From positions 1 to 13,274 of the forward strand of contig JBFNEZ010000103.1 in assembly GCA_040797825.1 (NCBI GenBank): a stretch of DNA of 13,274 nt, written 5' to 3'. The notes beneath the pieces were generated by a model. It saw nothing but the letters and a program-made list of their open reading frames with translations. It made no database searches and had not been told where the DNA came from. Made by a program: the position numbers and the translations under genes. The stretch is from Geosporobacter sp040797825 (GTDB taxonomy: Bacteria; Bacillota; Clostridia; Peptostreptococcales; Thermotaleaceae). Shown here one piece after another: positions 5,695 to 12,990 of this stretch (positions within the stretch are counted from its first letter, which is position 1; each line of letters opens with the position of its first letter).

Positions 5695-7404
5695 CTATCC
5701 CTCCTCAGTAATCGGTACACGTAGTATAGTCCTGCTTCCCTTCCCTACAGTTGAATTTATTTCAATAGCTGCACCAATTTCGGCTGCACGTTCCCTCATA
5801 ATGTTTAATCCAAACTTGCCATTAATGCTGTTATCCTGATGATTTACATCAAATCCCCTTCCATCATCTTCAATTGTTATGCACAATTGATCCTCCTCCA
5901 ATAAAAAAATAATCCCAGTATGATGAGCCTCTGCATGTTTTCGAATATTGTTCAGCGCCTCCTTGACAATGTTCAGTATATGAATCCGTGTATTCGGCAT
6001 AAATTCTTCCATAGTCAATTCTCCTGGTATTTCCAGCCTTACACGCAAACCCGTCTGCTTTTCAAAGCTGGATAACTCCTTTTTCAATGCAGTGATAAAG
6101 TCCTTTTCCCTATGCTTCTCATTCCTTACACTATGGATGTATTCCCTTATATCCCGATGGGCAGATTGAGCTGCATGTGCCAGTTTCTCAAGCTCGTCTG
6201 AAACACTGTTGTTCCCTGCATTCTTAAGCTCTTGCTTGATCCCTTGAGCCTGAAGACTAATAAATCCCAGCACTTGTCCCAGATCATCATGCATATCACG
6301 GGCCATCCTCTCCCGTTCTTCAATAACGGCAAGGGTCCACTGCTGTTCTAAAAACGCCTTCTGTACCTGTTTCTTTTCTGTGATCTCATAGATCACGGCC
6401 AGTCGGCCTATCAAAGCGCCCTTCCTGCCGTTAAGCGGAAAAAGCATTACTTCATATACTCTTTGCTTTTCCCCGGTATGAATTGAAAACTCCGTTTGGC
6501 TGACATGCCTGTCTTTGCAAGCCCCTAGTAGCTCTGGGATTTCCCCGCAGACCTCTTCAACAGGCCTTGTTGCTGCCCTAGAAGCTGTGTAGCCCACGAT
6601 TTTTTCAAAGGCAGGATTGATATCTAGGACTCTATCCTGCAGATCCAGTACAATGACTCCAGCATCCATCGTTTCAATCACTGTAGCCCGTGCTACGGGA
6701 ATTACATCGAACAGCTTGTAGCGGAATATTCCCCAGAAAGCAATTAATCCGGCAGGGCCGAAAAAAATCGGTGTAATATCAAATCGTTTCACAGGACTTA
6801 AACCTGAAATATACAAAATATTGGGTATGACAATCAAGCTTAATCCAAAAAACAAAGACAGTGCTTGCTTTCTATAAACAGTATTTTTGAAGAACACCGC
6901 TTTAATCAAGAGTATCCATGCCATTATGTTCAGAAGCTGGGAATAGAATGCATGGATAAAAAAAGCAGGGCCGTATTTTTTACTAATTACAGGAAATGAA
7001 CCGCTGTAATCCATATGCATGTCATATCTTATCAAACCGTGCAATCCATCCGTCCATACAAGTATGATGATGAGCGTCGGTATAACCGCAAGCCATAGAG
7101 CCCTTCCATTGCGAATCCAACGATCGTATCCCGTAAATTCCAAGCACAAAAACATCAGTGTCACAGGAGAATAGCAGTAGGCAATATATTGTATATTGGC
7201 CCAAAACAACTTGCTGTAGAAGGTCGTACCGGCCATTTCCAGCCCATTGGCAAAAGACCATATTGTAATAACAACCATACTGAGTATAAAGCTGTTAGCC
7301 CCCTTTGCTTTTCGCCGTCTCAGCATCGCATGTACACCAAGGGATAGTGTTATGCATCCAGATAAAATTAGTGGCCATATATAAGGAATATATTGATACT
7401 CCAT
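5695..7404 (-). CDS. Seven-transmembrane sensor histidine kinase with PAS and HisKA_3 domains
   Basis: Protein of 569 residues. The first 230 or so form a multi-helix membrane sensor that resembles the histidine kinase N-terminal 7TM module, with hydrophobic segments near 8-27, 38-57, 68-90, 102-118, 148-172, 182-202 and 211-227. A PAS domain follows (about 240-345, VIVLDLQDRVLDINPAFEKIVGY). The dimerisation domain is HisKA_3 type, with phospho-acceptor His372 in ARDMHDDLGQVLG. The ATP-binding domain has the N box (ILNIVKEALNNIRKHAEA, about 476-493), DDGRGF (513-518), GLNIMRERA and GKGSRTILRVP. HisKA_3 kinases pair with NarL regulators, exactly as found here, and the two genes are 3 nt apart. 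AAGGGG sits 7 nt before the ATG. The signal is unknown; the exported peptide or membrane stress are possibilities. Confidence 0.95.
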   Translation of the reverse strand: MEYQYIPYIWPLILSGCITLSLGVHAMLRRRKAKGANSFILSMVVITIWSFANGLEMAGTTFYSKLFWANIQYIAYCYSPVTLMFLCLEFTGYDRWIRNGRALWLAVIPTLIIILVWTDGLHGLIRYDMHMDYSGSFPVISKKYGPAFFIHAFYSQLLNIMAWILLIKAVFFKNTVYRKQALSLFFGLSLIVIPNILYISGLSPVKRFDITPIFFGPAGLIAFWGIFRYKLFDVIPVARATVIETMDAGVIVLDLQDRVLDINPAFEKIVGYTASRAATRPVEEVCGEIPELLGACKDRHVSQTEFSIHTGEKQRVYEVMLFPLNGRKGALIGRLAVIYEITEKKQVQKAFLEQQWTLAVIEERERMARDMHDDLGQVLGFISLQAQGIKQELKNAGNNSVSDELEKLAHAAQSAHRDIREYIHSVRNEKHREKDFITALKKELSSFEKQTGLRVRLEIPGELTMEEFMPNTRIHILNIVKEALNNIRKHAEAHHTGIIFLLEEDQLCITIEDDGRGFDVNHQDNSINGKFGLNIMRERAAEIGAAIEINSTVGKGSRTILRVPITEEG

Positions 7405-7437
7405 GTACTATCCCCTTCCACTGGGTTATGTCCTTAA

Positions 7438-7466
7438 TTGTAATATTTTGTATAATATTGTATAAT
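7438..7466 (+). promoter_or_regulatory. Near-consensus rightward promoter in the gene-poor stretch
   Basis: TTGTAA (7438-7443), a 17-bp spacer and a perfect TATAAT (7461-7466) read rightward, away from the histidine kinase gene. Inside it TTGTATAAT occurs twice in tandem at a 10-bp period (7448-7456, 7458-7466). No convincing plus-strand gene follows. The sequence match is good, but AT-rich DNA yields such matches by chance. Confidence 0.4.
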
Positions 7467-7732
7467 TTTATATTAACATAAAGAAGGCTCCCTGGGCAGT
7501 CCCAAAATGTTAATGAAATGTACCCATGGCTTAAACATCCTTCAGCCCTCTATCAAAACCCTGCTTTTCGCAATACCGAGTGTTTATAAGAGAAAGAGAC
7601 GGGAAAGAATCGTACTAGAAGGAATCGTTCCGACTCTGATAAATATTTGGGAAGGCTATCAATTTCAAACACGCTGTTGTATGAAGAAGGACAAGATATG
7701 TGAAATGCAAATGCCAATGTGAAAGAAAAGGA

Positions 7733-7776
7733 CTATACAGCAGCTTGGCACTTATATGATTAGCTGCTAGGTATAG
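7733..7776 (-). terminator. Bulged hairpin, possible terminator of the YjbR-family gene
   Basis: CTATAC plus AGCAGCT (7733-7745) pair with AGCTGCT, a 2-nt AG bulge and GTATAG (7762-7776), giving 13 paired bases. In the minus direction it is followed by the fairly T-rich TCCTTTTCTTTC. It lies about 110 nt after the YjbR-family stop. The hairpin is seen directly; terminator function is a guess. Confidence 0.35.
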
Positions 7777-7886
7777 TGTGTGTCAGGGAGCGCTCATTTA
7801 AAGAAGAGATTACTGACATGAAGATAAAAATAGATAAGGACTCCTATAATTACATTCACTACATTGAATACCCTATCTTGATTCAA

Positions 7887-8255
7887 TCATTTTTTCTCAA
7901 TTCCTAAAATTTCATTTTGCTTTTTTTTACTCAAAGATCCGAAAATAATTTGATGTGATTCATCCAACATATCTTTCAGCACCTCATCGGGGACATTGCC
8001 TTCGAGATACAAAGAGTTCCAGTGTTCTTTATTCATATAGTATCCTGGTACTATATCCTTATATTTACTTCTCAATAATTCACCAAACATTGGCTCTAGC
8101 TTTACAGTTATGATTGGCTTTCCTTCTTTATCTCCACCTTGCATAGCAAACATCTTATCGTCAATCATATAACGAGTAGCATTCCATTCCATCTTATAAT
8201 CTTTTTTTACACCTATTTTAGAAAGGCAATATTCGTCTATCCACTCATAACCCAT
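7887..8255 (-). CDS. MmcQ/YjbR family protein
   Basis: Protein of about 122 residues showing the hallmarks of the YjbR/MmcQ family (a CyaY-like fold sometimes annotated as DNA-binding): DDKMFAMQGG near the middle, ITVKLEPMFGELLRSKYKDIVPGYYMNKEHWNSLYLEG, then VPDEVLKDMLDESHQIIFGSL. The PGYYMNKEHWN block is the most diagnostic. The molecular function of this family is not firmly established. A TTG at 8264 would add three residues but abuts the GGGAG ribosome site; the ATG at 8255 lies 9 nt from GAAGGGAG and is preferred. The gene starts 99 nt after the stop of the large CheB-CheR kinase gene, and I see no clear terminator between them, so read-through is possible. No functional link to the RiPP locus is evident. 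Confidence 0.88.
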   Translation of the reverse strand: MGYEWIDEYCLSKIGVKKDYKMEWNATRYMIDDKMFAMQGGDKEGKPIITVKLEPMFGELLRSKYKDIVPGYYMNKEHWNSLYLEGNVPDEVLKDMLDESHQIIFGSLSKKKQNEILGIEKK

Positions 8256-8354
8256 ATACTCCAACTCCCTTCATTGTTTACATACCTTCATTTAAACTAC
8301 TGCTAAAGTATTGTCTATACAAATTACCCTGGTACTCTGATGTGTTTTAAAATA

Positions 8355-11300
8355 TTAACTCAGATTATAGATATCAGAGAATTCCAAATGGATTTTTTCC
8401 ACATAATTCGGTTGTTTTATTTCCTCTTTTTTAACCATATCCTCTTGCGTTGTAATTCTTACTGGTAATTCGATTGTAAATTCTGATCCTTTGCCATATT
8501 CACTCTGAACGAAGATACGTCCATCATGCATTTCTACTAGGGACTTAACCAGTGAAAGTCCTATACCGCTACCTTCATGTCCTCTAGTGAGAGATTTATC
8601 AACCTGTCTAAATCTCTCGAAAATTATATCTAGTTTTTCTTCGGGGATGCCTATTCCAGAGTCCTTCACAGATATGATAAGGTTCTCTCTCTTATCGATT
8701 ATATTTACATAAATGTATCCGTTCTCTTTAGTAAACTTGATAGCATTAGAAAGAAGATTTAATATAATTCGTTCAATACTATCTGGATTACAAGCAATTA
8801 TTTTCTCTTCAATATCTGTATCAAATATCAGATTAATAGAATTGGTATGAATATAATCTGACACAGATAGAGTGATATTTTCAACTATATTTACAATATC
8901 ATGGTTTTTCATCTCTACCTCAAAGAAACCCGAATCAATTTTTGTAATATCAATCAAATTATTTATCAGTCGCAGTTGTCTATAACAATTTTGTTTCATA
9001 ATGCCCATATATTTTTTTAGCTTGTCATCAGAATCATTTATCATTATGGATTCTAGGAGCTGTAAGGTACTCATGATAACATTTAATGGAGTTCGAAGCT
9101 CATGGGAGAGATTACTGAAAAATTCATTTTTTATTCCATCAAATATCTTTGCTTCCTCTAAGAGTCTTTTGTTCCGCATATATTCTTCCTTAAGTTGTTC
9201 CACCTGTTTCTTATAAGTAATATCTCTAAAAATCATTAGATGCACATTGTCCTCTTCGAAGAATATAGGGATGGACATGATTTCAACATAAACCGCAGAG
9301 CCATCATTGCGGATTATTTTATCCTCCAGTGGTATTAATACATTGTCCTTATCTTTTAAATACTCCTTCTGTTTATTAACAAATTGTATCTCGTCAATAT
9401 CCAAATACTTATTGATTGGCTTATCAATTAGATGTTCAACACTTTTTGCTTGAAACAAGTTTACACCTTCCGTATTAGAAAACTGTATGATATTGTCCTT
9501 TACAATTAAAATGGCAAAGGGGGATATCTCTACCAGCCTTTCATAACGCTCCTTACTCTTTCTTAAGCTTTCTTCAGCTTCCTTACGTGCCGTAATATCA
9601 ATAAGAGAAATCACTATACCTCTAATAAGGTTTTCATTTGTACGATATGGGGCAAATTTCAGCAGATACCATTTCTTGTTCTTACTCTGTACTTCTCTTT
9701 CAGAAGGCACTAGACTACCCATTACTTCCTTAGCTTCAGTAATAAAATCATCACTTTTTAGGTTATGGGAAATATGGCTTATAGGGCGACCGATATCTGA
9801 TTCTATAAGATTGACCTCTCTGGTTACTGCTGGAGTAAACTTCCTCACACATAGATTGGAGTCAAGAAAAATAGTGCCAATGTTCGTACTATTTATGAAA
9901 TTTGTTATATCACTATTCAAATCAGCTAATTCCTGGATCTTATACTGATATTGAGTATTTAAAACGATTAATTCTTCATTAACCGATTGGAGCTCTTCAT
10001 TGGTACTGTGCAGTTCTTCATTAGAAACTAGCAGTTCTTCATTGGCAGATTGTAATTCTTCACTCGAAGTCTCTATTTCTTCAACGGATGTTTGAAGACT
10101 TTCCTTGGTATATTGAAGTTCTTGCTCAAGGTCTGTAATCCGTTCATGTAATTTAGCTACGGTATCGTAATTCTCAATATAGTCCCCTTGAGGAAAAATC
10201 TTTTTCATTTCTTCAAACAATACAAGAATTAATGTACCATTTTTCTTAGTAAAGAGCGGCTTGACAACAAGATTGATATTGACAATCTCTTCTCCCAGTT
10301 GAACTTTGATATTTGTATATGTAACGGAGTTTTTCTCTTTTCTCACTTTGCTTATTGCAGTCCCAAGGGCCGTAGACAATTCTTTTGGAACCATCTTTAA
10401 AATATCGTAATAGACCCTGCCCCTGGGAACTTTTAGAAATTTATCAGCGTCACCGCATACCTGTACAAGTTCTCCATACTCATCCACTACCACACTAGGT
10501 GGCAGACAGTCCTCTATCAACTTTGCATAAATATCATCCATTTCCCAACTATTTCTTACCCGTCTGGGATAATAATCTTCCGCACGTCTAGGTATGGCTA
10601 GCTTCATTCCAGTAGTTATAACAGATACATCGTCTATCAATGGTCGTTTCTTTGTTTCTCTTCGCTGAAAAATTTTCCATTTAGTATCTACTGTTGAAAA
10701 ATAGTCATTTAATTCGCCTGTAGTTTCACTTATGCCTAAAAACATATAACCATTGCTTTCAAGGGAAAACTGGAATGTTGAAAGAATTCTTGTTTGAAGC
10801 TGCGGTTGAAAATAAATTAATAAGTTTCTGCAGCTTAACAAGTCTATCTTAAAAAAAGGAGGATTGCTAATCACATTATGAAAGGAAAATATGACCATCT
10901 CACGAATAGTTTTTGACACTTGATAAACATCCTTCTTTTTTATAAAATAGCGATTTAGACGTTCTAAGGATATATCGTGGGAGATACTCTCGGGATAGAT
11001 GCCTGCACTTGCATACTCTATTGCATTATTATCAATATCTGTAGCAAATATTTTTAAACTAATATTCTTTTGAATGGTATCCATATACTCCTTAAATAAG
11101 ATTGCTAGTGAATATGCTTCCTCGCCGGTTGAACATCCTGCCACCCAAATTCTGATTATGGTATTATCAAGCTTATTATTAACTATTTGGGGAATCACTT
11201 TATTTTTAATTACATCAAATGCTTGTTCATCCCTAAAGAACCGCGTTACACCTATCAATAAACTGCTATAAAGACGCTCCACTTCTTCGATATTCTCTTT

Positions 11301-12152
11301 TAAGAACTCTAGATATATATCAGGGTCTTGTATTTGATTGATCCGCATACGTCTGTCTATGCAGCGTAAAATAGTACTCTGCTTATAAAGGCTAAAATCA
11401 ATTGAATACCCCTTCTTAATGATGCTGTATATCACTTGTAGTATGTCCGTACTTTCATCCTCTCTGGATTCTTCCACAGTGTTTATGTTTATTGATGATG
11501 GTTGTCCTGTGTATTTTAACAATTCATTAGGCATGAGCTGGGGGGATAAAATATAGTCACAAATATTTGTTGAGATAACACTTCTAGGCATTCCGTTAAA
11601 TTTTGCCGTTGTCTCATCCTGTGCCATTACAATGCCGCCCGCTTCCTTTATAGCTCTGCATCCACGTGTCCCGTCGCTTCCAGTCCCCGATAGTATGATA
11701 CCGATGGATTTTGTATATACGCTATTTGCAAGGGACTCAAAACAGGTATCTATAGCAAGGTTAATCCTCTTGATGGGGTTCTGGTCAAGAAGTATAAACT
11801 GTCCTTGTGAAATAACTACATTATATTTAGGTGGGTTCAGATAGATGGATCCCGGAATAATCCTCATTCCGTTTTGTATCTGGTATACCCTCAGTTGTGT
11901 GCATTTAGACAATAATTCAGGCATATAGCTTCTGTAATCCGGTGAAAGATGCTGTATTACAACAAAAGCCATATTATCAACTGTTGAGGGCATATTTATA
12001 AAAAACTGTTCTAGCGCCTCCAGTCCTCCAGCAGAAGCCCCGATACCCACTACATAAAAGTCGGTCATATGCTCATTAGAACCCGTCAATATACTTCCGA
12101 CCGTCTCTATCTTTACATTTCCGCTCCCATCCAACTTGCTGTCGCTAACCAT
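8355..12152 (-). CDS. CheB-CheR-PAS-histidine kinase fusion protein
   Basis: Protein of 1265 residues, predicted soluble. Domains in order: CheB methylesterase (about 31-215) with catalytic Ser40 (GIGASAGG), His68 (VIQHLSP) and Asp160 (LSGTGSDGT); CheR methyltransferase (about 235-495) with the SAM-binding motif AGCSTGEEAYS (338-348), FATDID and NPPFFKIDLLSCRN; a PAS-like segment (about 540-648); a coiled coil (about 664-740) with repeated NEEL heptads; PAS domains at about 745-852 and 865-982; HisKA with phospho-acceptor His1017 (NLSHELRTPLN); and HATPase (DSGIGIP 1164-1170, GHEGSGIGLSLVKSLVEMHDG, GKGSEFTIELP). It has no receiver domain at either end, so it must signal to a separate regulator that is not in the window. 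The start follows AAGGGGGTG, 6 nt before the ATG. Such fusions join chemoreceptor-type methylation enzymes to a kinase; their substrates are mostly unknown. Confidence 0.95.
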   Translation of the reverse strand: MVSDSKLDGSGNVKIETVGSILTGSNEHMTDFYVVGIGASAGGLEALEQFFINMPSTVDNMAFVVIQHLSPDYRSYMPELLSKCTQLRVYQIQNGMRIIPGSIYLNPPKYNVVISQGQFILLDQNPIKRINLAIDTCFESLANSVYTKSIGIILSGTGSDGTRGCRAIKEAGGIVMAQDETTAKFNGMPRSVISTNICDYILSPQLMPNELLKYTGQPSSININTVEESREDESTDILQVIYSIIKKGYSIDFSLYKQSTILRCIDRRMRINQIQDPDIYLEFLKENIEEVERLYSSLLIGVTRFFRDEQAFDVIKNKVIPQIVNNKLDNTIIRIWVAGCSTGEEAYSLAILFKEYMDTIQKNISLKIFATDIDNNAIEYASAGIYPESISHDISLERLNRYFIKKKDVYQVSKTIREMVIFSFHNVISNPPFFKIDLLSCRNLLIYFQPQLQTRILSTFQFSLESNGYMFLGISETTGELNDYFSTVDTKWKIFQRRETKKRPLIDDVSVITTGMKLAIPRRAEDYYPRRVRNSWEMDDIYAKLIEDCLPPSVVVDEYGELVQVCGDADKFLKVPRGRVYYDILKMVPKELSTALGTAISKVRKEKNSVTYTNIKVQLGEEIVNINLVVKPLFTKKNGTLILVLFEEMKKIFPQGDYIENYDTVAKLHERITDLEQELQYTKESLQTSVEEIETSSEELQSANEELLVSNEELHSTNEELQSVNEELIVLNTQYQYKIQELADLNSDITNFINSTNIGTIFLDSNLCVRKFTPAVTREVNLIESDIGRPISHISHNLKSDDFITEAKEVMGSLVPSEREVQSKNKKWYLLKFAPYRTNENLIRGIVISLIDITARKEAEESLRKSKERYERLVEISPFAILIVKDNIIQFSNTEGVNLFQAKSVEHLIDKPINKYLDIDEIQFVNKQKEYLKDKDNVLIPLEDKIIRNDGSAVYVEIMSIPIFFEEDNVHLMIFRDITYKKQVEQLKEEYMRNKRLLEEAKIFDGIKNEFFSNLSHELRTPLNVIMSTLQLLESIMINDSDDKLKKYMGIMKQNCYRQLRLINNLIDITKIDSGFFEVEMKNHDIVNIVENITLSVSDYIHTNSINLIFDTDIEEKIIACNPDSIERIILNLLSNAIKFTKENGYIYVNIIDKRENLIISVKDSGIGIPEEKLDIIFERFRQVDKSLTRGHEGSGIGLSLVKSLVEMHDGRIFVQSEYGKGSEFTIELPVRITTQEDMVKKEEIKQPNYVEKIHLEFSDIYNLS

Positions 12153-12171
12153 TTACGTCACCCCCTTAGAC

Positions 12172-12187
12172 TGTGAATACACTCACA
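12172..12187. promoter_or_regulatory. TGTGA-N6-TCACA palindrome (CRP/FNR-family-type site)
   Basis: TGTGA (12172-12176) and TCACA (12183-12187) flank 6 nt, an exact match to the half-sites known for CRP and Bacillus Fnr. It lies 20 nt upstream of the start of the CheB-CheR kinase gene, next to its ribosome site, a position that would suit repression or a roadblock. The match is seen directly; occupancy is inferred. Confidence 0.45.
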
Positions 12188-12350
12188 ATAACAAATTAAT
12201 CATATAAAATAATATATCTATAGACCGTCACACAAAAACCGATAAACATTGGGACACAATAATTAATATTATATCAAATATTTCCCATATTCTCTATTGA
12301 TTATATCAATATTGTGTAATTTCTTCCATTTTTAAGAAAGTAAGCTGCTG
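12188..12350. promoter_or_regulatory. AT-rich, palindrome-rich leader of the CheB-CheR kinase gene
   Basis: Between the large kinase gene and the MoaE-like gene lie about 400 bp without a gene. This part contains ACACAATA (12254-12261) with its exact complement TATTGTGT (12310-12317), and a nested palindrome TATTGAT-TAT-ATCAATA (12295-12311). Several TATAAT-like hexamers occur in the minus direction, including one in the TTTGATATAAT segment near 12271-12277, but no well-spaced -35 partner stands out. The kinase promoter is probably here. Confidence 0.4.
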
Positions 12351-12411
12351 GCCTAATCTTTATTTTTGTGATTATGAGACATCAAAATGTATTTTAGAGA
12401 AAAATAGATTA

Positions 12412-12433
12412 AGGCTGCTTTTTCAAGCAGCCT
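12412..12433 (-). terminator. Probable intrinsic terminator after the MoaE-like gene
   Basis: AGGCTGCTT (12412-12420) and AAGCAGCCT (12425-12433) form a perfect 9-bp GC-rich stem with a 4-nt loop. In the minus direction TTAATCTATTTTTCTC follows, a moderate T-tract. It lies about 117 nt after the MoaE-like stop, and no gene lies between. Confidence 0.6.
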
Positions 12434-12550
12434 ACTGAATTACTTACAACAAATACCTCTTTAATATGAGGTTTTATTAACATAAATCTTCCAATTTTAT
12501 AAGTTTAGTATGTTATAAAGAAAAATGACTCACAAACTGAAAGCAGATTG

Positions 12551-12958
12551 CTACTTTTTTTCTATTTCAATAACACATTCACTTTTAATCTTTTCAACCA
12601 GAAATTGCAAGGCATCAACAACATGCGGCCTGATATCACCACCTATCAGCACATACATTATGTCCTCACCAAGTTCGAGCTGGCCTTCATTAAGCCAGAC
12701 CCTAACATGGAAGATACCGTCCATTCTATAGGTTTCAGCAATGGCCGTGTCAACTTTTGCTGCATCATAAGAAAATTCCATTCCCTTTATCATCAATCCG
12801 TCATCCATCCCTTGCCGCACCTTAGCTTTAGATGTTTGACGCACAACGCCATTATGGACTAAAAACATTCCTTCCTGTAAAGCTGCTTGATCAGCTTTTG
12901 CTTCTTTCAGCCATTCATCGATTGATGGTGGTATTTTTTTCATTTTTCTACTAGTCAT
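12551..12958 (-). CDS. MoaE-like molybdopterin synthase catalytic subunit (short clostridial type)
   Basis: Protein of about 135 residues. The reading IDEWLKEAKAD, then GMFLVHNGVVRQTSKAKVRQG, GMEFSYDAAKVDTAIAETY, HVRVWLNEGQLELGEDIMYVLIGGDIRPHVVDALQFLVEKIKSECV recalls proteins in Clostridia annotated as molybdenum cofactor biosynthesis protein MoaE. MoaE transfers sulfur, with MoaD, to make molybdopterin; whether this short clostridial form does so is not known to me. An in-frame ATG at 12982 lies upstream of the ribosome site, so it is unlikely; AAAGGAGTG lies about 9 nt before the ATG at 12958, which I use. A further ATG at residue 6 (MKKIPPS) is a weaker alternative. It appears to be a single-gene unit with its own terminator and no other cofactor genes in view. 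Confidence 0.8.
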   Translation of the reverse strand: MTSRKMKKIPPSIDEWLKEAKADQAALQEGMFLVHNGVVRQTSKAKVRQGMDDGLMIKGMEFSYDAAKVDTAIAETYRMDGIFHVRVWLNEGQLELGEDIMYVLIGGDIRPHVVDALQFLVEKIKSECVIEIEKK

Positions 12959-12979
12959 AAACGAATACACTCCTTTAAA

Positions 12980-12990
12980 CATTATAATAT
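12980..12990 (-). promoter_or_regulatory. -10-like element before the MoaE-like gene
   Basis: In the minus direction TATATTATAATG runs just upstream of the AAAGGAGTG ribosome site and contains a perfect TATAAT. The -35 region is weak (TCATTA or CATTAA at suitable distance), and the leader would be very short, so this is tentative. Confidence 0.35.

Larger units (their letters stand above)
7405..7886. other. Gene-poor 480-bp stretch, possibly decayed coding DNA
   Basis: This stretch lies between the histidine kinase start and the YjbR-family stop. It holds the kinase leader and ribosome site (7405-7425), the rightward promoter-like pair and a bulged hairpin at 7733-7776. On the plus strand a 71-codon open frame (7507-7722) has no ribosome site. 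Fragments in shifted frames (for example SNTLLYEEGQ, then NVKEKDYTAAWHLYD before a stop) look faintly protein-like, as expected of a decayed gene, but I cannot identify a parent. It could instead encode a small RNA. Confidence 0.4.

Noticed and set aside
7507..7722. 71-codon plus-strand open frame after the rightward promoter
   Set aside because: No ribosome site near the ATG, no recognisable domain, and a composition typical of chance open frames.
10000..10090. Repetitive DNA with recurring GTTCTTCATT-like units, considered as a tandem repeat or CRISPR-like array
   Set aside because: It encodes the NEEL heptads of the coiled coil in the fusion kinase, and the period follows the protein heptad.
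12297..12309. TTGAT-TAT-ATCAA as an FNR box
   Set aside because: The half-sites match, but the spacer is 3 nt rather than the required 4, so the symmetry is wrong for the usual FNR dimer.
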